64,000 bases of DNA. Source: Valencia hispanica. Taxonomy: Eukaryota; Chordata; Actinopteri; Cyprinodontiformes; Valenciidae. Shown here piece by piece: positions 47,840 to 59,269 of this stretch (position 1 is the first letter of the stretch; every line of letters begins with the position of its first letter). The notes under the pieces are model-generated. The model ran no database searches. It was not told the origin of the DNA and saw only the letters and a list, made by a program, of their open reading frames with translations. The stretch spans positions 15,334,040 through 15,398,039 of the forward strand of contig OY747716.1 of the NCBI GenBank assembly GCA_963556495.2. The letters are read 5' to 3'. Both the position numbers and the translations under genes were made by a program.

Positions 47840-49745
47840 TGATATCAAGATGAATGAACTCCAAGCCCTTACGAGGACTCAGCCAGAGTGTTGGGAATGC
47901 AGTATTATGTATTTCGCTGGGACATAGCAGCAGGATCATATCCCTGACTGCAACGTCTCTCTGCCAGGCCTCCTGACTCTACAAGCAGACAGAGATCTGA
48001 AGAAGAGCAAGAAAAGAAAGGGAGGTGGAGTAGCAGTGCTTGTCAAGAACAGATGGTGTTATCCAGGACATGTTACTGTGAAGTGTCGTCTCTGCAGCCC
48101 AGTTAATGAACTCTTGGCAGTGAGTTTTCATCCATATTATTTATCAAGAGAGGTAACCAGTGTTGTTATGAGAACCATTTATATTCCACCTTCAGCCATT
48201 TCCAACAATGCATGGGATGTCATCAGTTCCATTAAACTCCAATGCATTTGGTGATTTTAATCATGCCTCGCTCTCTACAACACTTCCAATATTTCAAAAT
48301 TTTGTCAGCTGCTCTACGAGAAAAAGCAAGACGGATTTGTTTCCTGCAAAGGTAAAGGATTCCAACATGTCTAAAGCACATACTCCTCTGGGACAATCAG
48401 ATCACAATCTTGTTTTCCTCTGCTAAGAATATAAACCACTTGTTCAGAGGCAACCTGTGACAAAGAGAAGTGTGAGAAAATTGTCACAGAAAGTTGAAGA
48501 AATCCCACAGGGTTGTTTTGAGGCTACAAACTGGATGACTCTTTGCCATGAACATGGAGAGAGCATCAATGCCATGACTGAGTGTGACTGCCTATATAAA
48601 CTTCTGCGTGGACAACATCAACCCCAACAGAACAGTGAGATGCTTCCCTAATAACAAACGCTGTATCACCAGTAACCTGATGGAACTGTTAAACAAGAAA
48701 AAAAGAGGCTTCAGGGAAGGTGACAGGGGATTATTGAGGAATATACAGAGGCAACTTAAAGTCAAGATCAGAGATAGCAAGAAGTCATACAGGAAGAAGC
48801 TGGAGAGCAAACTACAAAGGAACAATTTCAGAGATGTTTGGTCAGGGATGAATAAGATCACAGGCTTTAAGCACAAAAAGGATTGGACAGATGGAAGCCT
48901 GGACAGAGCCAATGAACTGAACACATTCTTTAACAGGTTCAGATCAGGAACTAGCTCAGCATCCTCCACTTCTGTCCCCAGCCAAACAGACATCCCATCC
49001 TCCTCTGACCCACAGCTTTCCTGTCATACCTCGGATGCTTCATCTTCCACCTCAGTCAGGGACTCTTCTGCTTCCATATGTTTGTCTTCAACCAAGTGAG
49101 CAGATGCTTCTGCTCTCTTTGCCTTCAGAATAAACAGAGTTAAGTCAAACATCGTTTGCATCATAGGAGAAGAAGTGTAGGTGGTTGAAGAGTATAAATA
49201 TATCTCAGAATTCACCTTGACAACAGACTAGACTGGAGACTGAACAGTGAAGCCGTTTACAAGAAAGGACAGAGCAGACTGTACTTCTTGAGGAAGCTTA
49301 GATCCTTCAAGGTTTACAACAAAATGCTGCAGATCTTCTACAAGTCTGTTGTGTAGAGTGTAATCTCTTCGGCCGTCATCTGTTAGGGTAGCAGCATCAG
49401 AGCCAGGTACTTAAAAAGGCTAATAAACCTAATAAAGAAGGCTGGTTCTGTTCTGGGGACAACTGGGGAACATCTGGAGTTGATGATGATGCAAATAAGG
49501 AATCTTCATAAAAATCAAGAAAATTATGGACAACCCTGAACATCCTCTTCTTAAGAGTGTCAATAACAGAGTGTCTTCAGTAAGAGGCTTCTTAAGTTTC
49601 ACTGCCACAAACTGCTACAGAAGATCCTTCTTGCTCACACACATCAGGATCTACAGTACAAACCCTTGAAGAATTAAATAGTATGAGCTACAACAACACC
49701 TAATTTCCCTCTGGGATCAATAAAGTATTTTTGAATTGAATTGAA
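47840..49745 (+). mobile_element. L2-like LINE with endonuclease and C-terminus but without the reverse-transcriptase core
   Basis: 5' part: endonuclease-like relics with 'KRKGGGVAVLVKNRWC' (about 48015-48060), 'ELLAVSFHPYYL' (48109-48144), 'RTIYIPPSA', 'FGDFNHASLS' (the GDFN motif) and 'LGQSDHNLVFL' (the SDH motif, about 48391-48423). A linker follows with 'RTVRCFPNNKRCIT' and 'DVWSGMNKITGF'. Near 49105-49150 it jumps directly to the segment before 'VVEEYKY', so the catalytic reverse-transcriptase region (including the FADD box) is absent. The 3' part includes 'RSRLYFLRKLRSFKVYN'-like peptide. The 3' end has 'ccctctgggatcaataaagt' and a TTGAA-type tail. Several frameshifts, non-functional. 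Confidence 0.8.
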
Positions 49746-50200
49746 AAATGTAAAAAGACTGCAAGTTTCAACTGGATGCTAGTGAAATTAATATGTATTC
49801 AGCAGCCATCACGGGGAACTCCAGTAACATCAGAACAATCTGATCCGTCAGTGGGAAATTAGAGGATCTTATCAACCTTCTAGCCTATTAAGAGAAAACA
49901 AAAGAGGAGACACATCTATTATTGTATTAAATGAGTAATTGTTTGAAATATTAAATGAACACGACAGCTCCAGCACACAATCATTACAGTAATAGAATTA
50001 GGAGTGCTATACATATAACATGTTCATACCTTTTAAGACAGAATTCAGGATCATTCCTATGGTCTGTGTTAAACTAAAGATATATACACACACATTTATG
50101 TCAAAACATGTTTATCTTATTAATATGCAAACAAAAACTGGGTGATACACTATGAAATACTATGGAGGCACAGTGAGCAGCTGCAAGTGTCAATTCAGTA
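49746..50200. other. No gene recognised
   Basis: AT-rich unique sequence after the LINE tail. Confidence 0.5.
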
Positions 50201-50204
50201 GCTC

Positions 50205-50930
50205 TTTGATACAAATCAGTCAGCGCGGCTTTAAGCCATGGTGAGCCACTTTCTCCTCAGACACTTTCATTGAGCTGAGGCCTCTCAGAGCAGCCGTCAC
50301 CGTGTGGCGAATGAGAGAAAATGTCAGCAAGCCACTAATCCCTGTTTAGGCCTGTAAAAACAAAGACAAAGGCCTCACCCTCTCTCTCGCTGACTCCTGT
50401 TAGTCCTCTCAATGCCAGTCCCTCTACCCCCCTACATCCCTACATCCATCCCACCAGTCACTCAGCCTGGCCACCCCACTGATGCTTAGCAGCTTTCGCA
50501 CACAATCACACGCACGCACACTTTGGACCATATGGAGAGGCCTGCTCATTGCCATTGTCTCCCAAGTTATCTCCTCTCTCAGCATCTGGCAGGGGAGTGA
50601 GGATTAGCATGCCTCCTAACTGCTTGAAGAATGCTCTCTACTCTTTGACTCTCTCCCACCACACTTCCTGTTTTGTTCTCTTCCCGTCGTGGTCAAGCAC
50701 CATGTGTCGGACTGAATGAGGCTTATCCGTGAGGGGCAGGCTTTACATGCAGCGCTGTTTAGCTCAACACTGGCGGGAACCGAGGAGGAGGCTAAGACGG
50801 GTGAGCTTTGGCTTAAGCTACTTGACATTCTCACACACGGGGCCGCTGCCATACATGCACAATAACCCCTTTGGTTGTCATAGCGCCCAAACCGGCGCAC
50901 TCACCCATTTGAAAATTTTCATTTTAATTC
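50205..50930. promoter_or_regulatory. Candidate conserved non-coding block (unverified)
   Basis: About 700 bases of mixed composition without recognised repeats, e.g. 'ggctttaagccatggtgagc', 'gccactaatccctgtttagg' (TAATCC, OTX/bicoid-like) and 'aacactggcgggaaccgagg'. Overlapping frames on both strands have no recognised domain. Texture-based call. Confidence 0.25.
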
Positions 50931-52075
50931 AGCGTCATGGCGATACATGTTCAAATAAATTAGAAAAAAGTTATCATAGATAAAAGGGAAATAAATTCAA
51001 TAAAATGAATGAATAAAACAGCACAAAATAAAATGAGAGAAAACAAAAACTCTAGGTAAATGAAATCAGTCTTCAGCTCTTTTTATTTATTTTTAGGGAA
51101 GCTGAGGAAAGTCTTGAAAGATCTGAGTCCTCTATCATAACTTTGTGTTAATTGCAATTAAAATCACAAACTAACATATGAGAAACAAAAAAAGACGGAG
51201 TCTAGTTGGGATTTGAATTAAGCAAACTAAGTTTTTAAAATTTACTTGATTTTTTCAAGCTGCTGTTTGATATTAGTTATTTAAATGTCAACTTTCTTTC
51301 ATTTTCTATGTTGTTGTTTTTATGCTTTTGTGAAAATGGAAGCCGAAAATTATACGAATAAAAGCACATTCTGCCAAATTAAAATATTTAATTTTCCTCA
51401 TGAACATTTACATTTTTTAAGGAAAACTTGATGTCATCAAACATTAATAAAGTGAAGTAAAACTTTAAAATAGTAAACCATGAAGATGGTTAAGATAATG
51501 TTTAATCTATGTTAACATAATACAAGAATTAACAACACCGTGTGGCATGCAAGGTTCATTATTTATTTATTTTTTTTAATGTGCAGAGAAACTTTTAAAA
51601 CAACGTAACTGCATGCTTAAATCAGTGTTTTGAGTTCCTGCAAATCTTAGAATATATATTAGAATATGTGCAAGAGTAACTTTAGTTGTGTTCAGAATTT
51701 AAAAAGGCATTTTACCAAGTGCTATGTTAGCCACAGGTTGTTAGAGTCCAGACCAAGGTCGATATTTAATACACGCACAGATGCTGTTTGTGATTCATTT
51801 GCCTTCTGATAAGATGAGCAAACAAACAGTAGGGCCCTTGTGTGGGTGAGGTAAAGCCATCAAGGTCTCCAGATAACCTTGTTTACTCTTCTCTATACAT
51901 GTATGTCCCACATTATATAAAACTCAGCTGTCTTAACAGCCCGTTGGAGTAAGGAATGGAAAATAAACAGAGCTTTGAAGTTACTGTTGTCCTTCAGCAA
52001 AAAGCTTTTACTCCTTTCCCCTAATCTAACCACAAATCAGGGCCTTTTATGTCTCTCAGAGCTCTATCTGAGCTG
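50931..52075. other. No gene recognised; very AT-rich
   Basis: Low-complexity A/T-rich sequence over about 1.1 kb with no repeat family recognised. Confidence 0.5.
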
Positions 52076-52079
52076 TGAA

Positions 52080-52400
52080 TTGCATGGAGTCAAAACTAAG
52101 ATCAATAATTAGTTTAACTGCATTAGGCTAATGTGCAGGAAAGCCATCTAAGCTCACATCGCCCTGCCCGACCAATACGCAGGCGGGTATGAAGACAGAT
52201 AACGGAGGAAGGCTCTGTCGCACCTTACGGGGTAATTACAAGCGATTCATCAGACAGATGCTGCAACGGCAGTTAATTGATTTGTGAATTAATAATGAGG
52301 AGAACAATATTTCGGCTGCCAGTGTAATTCCACCGTCATGCTATCTTGCCAACAACAAGGTGCTCCACATGCCGTAGGGTGGATTTACTGATCACACCGA
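52080..52400. promoter_or_regulatory. Candidate conserved non-coding element with homeodomain- and SOX-like words
   Basis: High-complexity repeat-free block beside very AT-rich DNA. In 'cagttaattgatttgtg' and 'aattaataatgagg' (about 52270-52300) several homeodomain cores cluster. 'agaacaatatttc' adds a SOX-like AACAAT. GC-richer words such as 'ccgaccaatacgcaggcggg' (with a CCAAT) lie on the left. No coding frame. Confidence 0.36.
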
Positions 52401-52880
52401 TAACGGGGGAAAAAAAACCCAGGTAGAACATTGAATATTTCATCTCCTTTCCCTGATTGTGTTACTCTTCAGTACATCTTGCAGCAGTTGATGTTTCCAT
52501 TATATGAATTTCACCCAGTGGCATCCTTATGGGCAAAAAACTGATCAGCTGCGAGTGGAGATGCACAGATTACAGATTTTATTTCATCTCTAATTTTCTG
52601 AGGCTCTGCTGAGCTGATTCTGGCCAGAATTTAGCCAATTCCAATTTCTCTTCAAGCAGTTTAACTAACAATTTAAAAAAAACAGTTGCACTTGTCTACT
52701 GCTTTATGCTTACTAAAATTAGGTCTCCAAAATTCTCTAAAACATGCGTCTGTCTGAATTACTGGAAATCGACAAATCCAGTGAAATTCTTCAGATTAAT
52801 AAAAAGAATAAAAACATCTCTTTCTTTGCTTTACAAAACAGCTAATTGAGTGCTAATTTATTTTTTTACACCTCCTATTG
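52401..52880. other. No gene recognised
   Basis: AT-rich unique sequence. Confidence 0.5.
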
Positions 52881-52884
52881 TGGA

Positions 52885-53360
52885 AGTCCACCATATTACA
52901 AGATACTGTATGAGCCAGAAAAGGGTAGAGGGCTTTGTCCAGGTCAAGGGGGTCCTGCCCCAAGTGGAGGAGTTCGAGTATCTCTGGGTCTTGTTCACGA
53001 ATGAGGGAAAATGGAGCGGGAGTTCCAAATGCTGATTGGTGCGCAGTTTATGGTGATGCAAGCAGCTGTACCAGTCTGCCGAGGTACAGTAATTAAACAA
53101 CTGAGCCAAGAGGCGAAGCTCTCAATGTGCCAGCCCTGGTGAGGTGTTCCGTGCACGTCCCGCTGGGAGGAGACCCAGTATACGCTGGAGGGTCGATGTT
53201 TCTTGGCTGGTCTGGGAACGGTGTGGGATTCCCTCGAAGGAGCTAGCCCAAGTGGCTGGGGAGAGGGAAGTCTGGGTCTTTCTGCTAATGCTGCTGCCCC
53301 CATGACCCGACAGCGGATTAATTGGAAGACACTGGATGCATTTTTCCCCAACTAGATCAT
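52885..53360 (+). mobile_element. C-terminal fragment of a non-LTR retrotransposon (same LINE type as at 4670)
   Basis: Readable peptide islands: 'VLPQVEEFEYLWVLFTNEGK' (about 52952-53011), then in shifted frames the segments corresponding to 'AVPVCRGTVIKQLSQEAKL' (about 53068), 'RDVHGTPHQGWHIE' (antisense shadow) and 'REVWVFLLMLLPP' (about 53265-53303). These are the C-terminal parts after the reverse-transcriptase domain in a widespread fish LINE. Frameshifts and deletions are present. It ends near 'tggatgcatttttcccc'. Confidence 0.72.
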
Positions 53361-53655
53361 TTCAAAAATAGATACCAGTTGTGTCCAACTCAATATTTGA
53401 GAGGGAAAAGTTCTTTTTAACTGTCTGTGTTATTTACAAATCACTCATTCCTTTATTATAACTATAAAGGAGACACGTTCGAGACGTGACATTAAACCTT
53501 GCAATAGAGAGCAGTCAGTGTTATACAACTGCAATAAATACCGAGTTGAGAATCTTTAACTTTAGCATCTTTAACAGTAATTAGTACTTTTTGAGTGCTT
53601 AATTGAGCAACTAACTATTACTGAGGTTGTAGAGTAAGTAAACATTTACCTTCAC
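53361..53655. other. No gene recognised
   Basis: AT-rich unique sequence between a LINE fragment and a MITE. Confidence 0.5.
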
Positions 53656-53657
53656 TG

Positions 53658-54553
53658 TTAGGGCAAGTACACATGATATTTGGTCTTTTTTTGAACCGAA
53701 TGTCCTCACCACCTTGTTTAAATCAAAACAAAACAAAAAACCATCCACATCTAACCGCGTAAGTGCATTGTTAAGCACATTCATAGGCATGCCAAACCTG
53801 TAGGGGGCAGTAGTTGCAGAAAAGTTCAATTGCACCTGATGTTCGCTTTTACGCAAAGGCGTCATTTTAGCTGGCGACATGTCCCTGGCTAAAATGACAG
53901 TCAAAAGGGAGTGCAGTATCAACAGGTGACTGATTTACTGGTATCTCCTTAATCGAAGGTGTTCTAAACATGCAGTGTCACTTGCTCCTGCATGCACGTG
54001 GGCGCATCCTCCAAGCAATATAACATTATTATAATTAAATAATAATTAAATAATAATAATATAATTAATTTTTTGCTTGAAAGTAGACTTATCAGTAAAA
54101 TTGATTCGGACTATTGAACTGCATGAACTTCAGATGCCTTCAAAGCTGCATAAAAATAAATATTGTTTCCTCAGGAATTTCTCCTTGCATGGGTTTATTC
54201 ATCTCTCTCACATATGTTGTAAACACAAAACAACAGCAGTGAAAGTAAATATGCCATCAACTGTAGTGAAGCTGGAGATTCTCTTCACAGAACGGCCAGT
54301 GTTGCCGAGGACTTTCACGAGAAAGTATCTGGTCCGCACGAGTTACTAAGTGGTGCGCACGAGAAAGTATTTGGTGAGCACCAACGTGTCTATTTTGTCC
54401 ATGTCCCCTTAGGGGCTCCGTACTTTGGTCGGCATTTTTAGAAAGAATAGTTTCTGATGCTGTGAATCTACATTTTCGTGTGGATGACAGGCTAAATTGT
54501 AGACAAATATCTTTGTTTTGTGAGATACTCGGCTAAGTGTGGACAAGGCCTTA
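53658..54553. mobile_element. hAT-like MITE with TTAGGGC...GTCCACAC-type ends
   Basis: The left end 'ttagggcaagtacacatg' (53658) and right end 'agtgtggacaaggcctta' (to 54552) are decayed inverses; the right end read inversely begins TAAGGCCTTGTCCACACT. Internal words 'ccatccacatctaaccgcg' and 'ccaaacctgtagggggcag' are typical of a family of fish MITEs with such ends. About 0.9 kb. An AT-rich patch at 54020-54075 and a 42-base-period duplication at about 54316-54375 lie inside. No ORF of note. Confidence 0.58.
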
Positions 54554-55760
54554 GATTTTCCAAAAGACTGCCAAAATTATAATCTAATCTAATCTAACTC
54601 TCTGGGTAGAAAATGACCTTACACCTATTTTACTGGCTCTAATTAGATGTTTAGGCATTGACACTGGATATACATTGCGGCTTTCGCTTTATTTAGTTGT
54701 TGTTTTTTTTATCTGATCAGGGACGGAAGCATGAAATCACCTGATTCCACTCCACCAGCAGATTGCCTGCCTTTTAAGTTTCCTAGGTGATCTTTATTAA
54801 CAGCCTAAAAGCAACTGGTTTGCTCTCTCACAATGAAACATCGTCAGCATCAAGCAAAGAGGACTGTGGCAAAAGGATTGTCTACGGCCGCTTGTCAAAT
54901 GCTCCTCTATTCCCAGAAACTCCTTAGGCCACGCGCACAGGAAACAGAAGAACTCTTGCAAAGAAAGATATTTGTAAAAAAAAAAAAAGATAAAGTAAAA
55001 AAGGGAACTAGAAGCATGAGTGGATCCACACAAGGGAGCAGTGGGGCAATGGCCTGCAGGTAAACACGGTTAAACCAGTCTGGTTGTTAAAGGTTGTAGT
55101 GTTGTTATGACCAGGTGTGGGGTGGGGTGGGGGGGGGGGTTGTTACAAGAATGTTAGGGGGTCATGGGGGACTGAAAATAATGAAGAGGAAAGCTTCATT
55201 CACTTCCTTGGTTTAGCCTTTGGCCTATAATGAGGGCTCTTGACACCAGGGAGCACACTGATACAACACATTTGGCAGCCTGGCAAATTGACCTGGGTGC
55301 CTGATGGGTGATTGACAGCTATCCCTAAGGGCGCCTAAGCTGCCCTGCATGTCTGTGTGTGTGTGCGCGTGTGTGTAAGTGTGTTCTTTAAAGTGGAAAG
55401 TGAGTCAGACAAAGGAAGAAAAGGGAAAGTGAGATGGAGCGAGAGGGCAGAGAGGATGAGGTGACAAGGGGCTGTCGATGATGAAGAGGGGTAAAAAAAA
55501 AAAAAGAATAAGAGCAGCGCTGAGAAGGTAATTGTGGGTAATTTAATGCTAAACTAAATCAGAACTGCGAGTTCAAATGTCAGAATGGTCTGCAAAGTGA
55601 AAGTGTTTACAGGATGGGGGAAATTTAATATCGGTGTGGGCACTGATGCGTATGTGTGTGGTCATGTGTACGTACAAGTGTTGCCGCTTATGTACTCCAG
55701 AATTTATATGTATCACCAGCTACGCACTGCTGCTGGCTGCTTCATAGCTGTCCTTTACAC
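54554..55760. other. No gene recognised; G-quadruplex-like run and purine-rich stretch
   Basis: Unique sequence. 55119-55139 reads GGGG-T-GGGG-T-G11 (listed separately). 55385-55520 is purine-rich. The short forward frame at 54833-55063 has no recognised domain. Confidence 0.55.
55119..55139 (+). repeat. G-quadruplex-capable run
   Basis: Three G-tracts of 4, 4 and 11 separated by single T bases satisfy the usual G3+N1-7 rule because the long tract can supply two runs. Seen directly. Biological role unknown. Confidence 0.8.
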
Positions 55761-56158
55761 TCGGTGCATAAAGTGGCATGCAAACATATTCGGACCTTTT
55801 GAACTTGTTCACGATTTGTCACGGTGCAGCCACAAACGTCATCGATTAGGAGACAGACCAACCTAACACAGCACATAATTGTGAAGTTGAAGGAAAAAGA
55901 TAAATCCATTTTGCTGCACACAAATATGTGGATGGCATTTGTGTTCAGCCCCTTTAGTCTGATACTCTTCAATACAATCTAGTGCAACTAATCAGCTTTT
56001 AGATTTGCCCTAAATAGTAAGAAGCCATCTGAGTGTGGACTTTATAGCTGAAAAAAAGTTGCTGTATGTATGCTTTTCTTTGGTAGGGACAGGGAACATG
56101 GTCAGAGTTGATGGGAGGATGGATGGAGCTAGATACAGGACAACCTTAAGCTTAAGGT

Positions 56159-56344
56159 TAGGGAAGACAGGTGTAGAGCTAAAGCGCGCGAACATGTGTT
56201 GAGGCCATTGGTCCTCGACGTGGCCAGCCAGGGTTCGATTTCCAAACTTGGAACCTTTCCGCATGTCTTCCCCTCTTCTCTCTCTGCCCATTTCTGTCTG
56301 AATACTTCAAATCAAGGCCACTAGGGACACAAAAACATTTTAAA
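56159..56344 (+). mobile_element. tRNA-derived SINE with 11-bp target duplication
   Basis: Bracketed by AAGCTTAAGGT at 56148-56158 and 56345-56355, an exact 11-bp direct repeat typical of LINE-driven retroposition. It has a box-A-like start ('gtagagctaaagcgcg') and a box B GGTTCGATT (56232-56240), followed by the C/T-rich words 'catgtcttcccctcttctc' that mark a common fish SINE. 186 bp. Not a functional tRNA. Confidence 0.82.
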
Positions 56345-56450
56345 AAGCTTAAGGTATAAGAAGAAAACCTGTTGGTAGCAGCAAAAGACTTAAACTAGGT
56401 ACAATAACCTTAAACATAAAGCCAAAGCTACAGTCTAATGGTTTAGATCA

Positions 56451-56589
56451 GGGGACTGTGGCTCAAGGGTTAGGAGTTTGTCCCGTACCGGTTCGAACCA
56501 CTGGTCTTTCCCTCTCACTCATTGTGTCCTTGGGGAGGACACTTCACCCACCTTTCCTGCTGGTGGCGGTCATAGGGCCTACCATTCAT
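56451..56589 (+). mobile_element. Second tRNA-like SINE or interspersed repeat
   Basis: Starts 'ggggactgtggctcaagggt' (box-A-like), has box B GGTTCGAAC at 56490-56498, then 'ttgtgtccttggggaggaca', a sequence series of a common fish repeat. It interrupts Tc1 between 'tttagatca' and 'atcagtgtatacgtatg', leaving only a short ATCA repeat as possible duplication. 139 bp, probably 3'-shortened. Confidence 0.68.
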
Positions 56590-56769
56590 ATCAGTGTATA
56601 CGTATGTGTTAGAACGGTCTAGTCAAAGCCCAGACCTAATTCCCCTCTAATATCCTGTGGCAAGACATAAAACTGATAAGAAATTTGATTAGGCCTGAGC
56701 TAGTTGTTAAACAACAGCTTTCATTTCGATGTAGCCCTAGTGAAAGGAGTAGCATGATGATGTGCCACT

Positions 56770-58690
56770 ATGGTCTTTCAAATCCAAATTCTTACTCAAT
56801 AAAAGAAAAACACAAAATAAAAGGAACGTTTAGCTCATTTTATACTTAAGCACGATCTACTATCACAATTGATGAGGTACAGCAAATATGCAATGGCAAG
56901 GAGGATGTACAAGTCAGTCTTGTGCACATGGATTGCATTATCTGATATGTAGAGATGGTACGATTGGTCAAAACTAAAGCTCATCAGAATGCCTCAAGTA
57001 ATATAGGAGATTTAGGTCTTCACTCCCCAAAATTGAGTTTCTTGCCAAGAATATAACTCATCATGAATCCCACCTGCAGCCCGTATTCCCCACCATCTCA
57101 ATAGAGTGTTGGGCTCAGACTTTAGACAGGTAAACAGAGAAAGGGGAAGGATATATTTATGCCTCCTTTAAACCCGATGACACATATAACTCTAGTGAAT
57201 ATGGAAACCGTGACAGACAGTTGATTTATTTCACAAGCCAGGAAGATGTAGTCATCGCTGCTATAAAACAGCCTCCCAAACCTAAAGGGAGAACTGTCTC
57301 CGTGTACAATTTATATATGCTCAACAGTTTCTTTAAACATGGAATTTTTTTTAAAATCTCTCATAAACAACAAGGTATCATCATGTAATACCGCAAAAAT
57401 AAATCTGTCAAAAAAAGAAAGGTTTTCGGTTGACTTAAATATTAATTACTGTGCTACAAGGTGTGATCATCTTGTCCCAGTTTGTGATTATTATGGAAAA
57501 AGGTGATCAAACCAAAAATGGATGAGACAAAAATGAAATATATAACAGCAGGGATCATCTTTCTGAAACATTAAATGGAGCAGATATGCAGTAAAAAAAA
57601 AAATCTAAGTCATATTGACAGGCAGTCTGAACTTCAAAACAAAAACACAAAACAGCAGCTAATTTGTATTTAAATATGCATTTATCAGTTTAAGATGTTG
57701 TGGCATGAACAGTTTTAAAGAAGAATCAGTTACATAAAAGCTCCTCCGCTGTGTTTTTACCCTGTCAACAAGCTGCAGGCGCACAGCCACCTAATTAACA
57801 TCTATCTCCTGGAAATAAGACGGTATCTTTGTTATTTTTCTGAGGTAATAGAAAAATAGAAAAAAAGGAGAAAAGAAAACCAATATGAGCAAAAACGGAA
57901 ACCAAACTATTTGTGCCCTCAGAAGTCACCGTTTTGGATACAAATGCTGCTTTCAGACACGAGTAAATACAAAATAAGAGGTAAGCAATAATGACACATA
58001 GCTCTGCTTTAGATGGATAATTATTGTGTCACAGCAGGGAGCAGACCAGGTGAATCTTCCTCTCTGCAGACTCTACTACTGCCATTTTTCCTAAAGTCTC
58101 CCAGAGGAAAAGGCCCCTTTCTCCTGTTCTCCCCCCCTCCTCCCCCCTCATCCTTCTCCCACAGGTGGATGAGCCTGCTTGATGCGCGAAGAGTTCCAGT
58201 GAAGGTTGCAGGCTGCTGTGTCCCATATCTTTAATGGTTGTTTTAAAGACAGACTGATGGGAGCGATGAGATGTGGATGGAGGCAGTGTTTAAGTGGCGT
58301 CTCCAGAGACAAGCGGCTGAGTTATGGAGCGCAGTGAAGACTGGGAACACCTCGCATTGCTCTGCTGTGCTCTGTAAATGATGGGACGGTGGCCTCGATT
58401 GGAGTGACACGAGAGTAAAGGGGGGGGGGTCTTCGGGAGTTGGAAATTCACTTTATGTCATCGTATTCTATTGTCTCAGGTTAATCTGCATTTGTCTGCT
58501 GCACTGTCTCTCCTTGCAGCTGTTTTCTTGCTTTCTTTGTTTACCTGACCATTTTCAATTATGTACTGAATGCTACTCTACTCATTTTGTATTGTTTAAC
58601 TGTAAATTAGATATCTGGTTTACATACAATTGTCTTTTGAGAAATGGCAACTGACACATTCTTTTCCTTCTTTAGTTTTCATAAACATAT
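56770..58690. other. No gene recognised
   Basis: AT-rich to mixed unique sequence. 57740-57830 ('gcacagccacctaattaac') is more complex and could be regulatory. A G-run lies near 58420-58429. Frames at 58013-58234 (both strands) follow a C-rich stretch and have no recognised domain. Confidence 0.5.
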
Positions 58691-58693
58691 TGA

Positions 58694-59245
58694 CAGTCAG
58701 GGCATTTGCATGCAGTACGAGAAAACCGAATTATTGACTTAGTCCGACTGAATTTGGACTTTTTGAAATGCATGTATACACCTTAGTCCGGCTGGATTCC
58801 AACCGAATTTCTCTGCATGTAAACACAACTTAGCCGAGCTATTAGCAGCCTGGGGCACTCCCCCTTCAGGAAGTGATAAGACCACGGAAGCGTGAATAAA
58901 AACACCGGAACGAGCAGCGAGTGTAACACAATCAAACAGTAGAGTATTTACTAAATGTACTGGGCTGCAGCGTTGTTGTCGTCCATTTCGTTGCTTGTTG
59001 TGCAAATCCTGCTTTTACTCCGTCTGCTTCACTGCTGCAAGCATTTGTTTACTATCTGTGTGACGCTCTAGGACAACTGGAAGACTTCCAACGTGAAAGA
59101 GAGCATGTCGCCACCAAGAGTCGCGTAGTCGAACCTACTTCATTTAATAATTCGATTTTCTGAGCGACATAAAAACTGGGATAAAGGCTCCCATTCTGGT
59201 TAAGCTATTAGCTCGATTTAGATGTGCATGTAAACATACTGGCTG
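58694..59245. mobile_element. MITE with CAG...TTTACATGCA-type inverted ends
   Basis: Left CAGTCAGGGCATTTGCATGCA (58694) is an imperfect inverse of the right end, which read inversely starts CAGCCAGTATGTTTACATGCA (ending 59245), about 16 of 21 alike. Sub-terminal repeats such as 'ttagtccgactgaattt' and 'ttagtccggctggatt' (58739 and 58783) are characteristic of one fish MITE group. 552 bp. No duplication recognised at the flanks. The superfamily is uncertain. The reverse frame at 58739-59005 is not considered a gene. Confidence 0.6.
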
Positions 59246-59269
59246 ATGATGATAGAACCCTTTATTCTG

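Larger units (their letters stand above)
55765..56710 (+). mobile_element. Internally deleted Tc1-like transposon (copy 8) carrying two SINEs
   Basis: The left end is well preserved ('ggcatgcaaacatattcgg', 'cacataattgtgaagttgaa', 'ttcagcccctttagtctg'). A deletion then joins the leader to 'atgcttttctttggtaggga' (about 56069). The C-terminal part continues as 'tggtcagagttgatgggagg', [SINE 56159-56344], 'aagaaaacctgttggtagc', 'ctaatggtttagatca', [SINE 56451-56589], 'gtgttagaacggtctagtc' and 'atatcctgtggcaagac', fading by about 56710. The two interruptions fall inside recognisable Tc1 sentences, which makes the nesting clear. Confidence 0.8.

Noticed and set aside
55385..55520. Purine-rich stretch as possible triplex-forming mirror repeat
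   Set aside because: Purine-rich but without clear mirror symmetry.
56225..56245. tRNA-like box B with possible tRNA gene
   Set aside because: No cloverleaf, decayed box A, and clear target duplications around it. It is a SINE.
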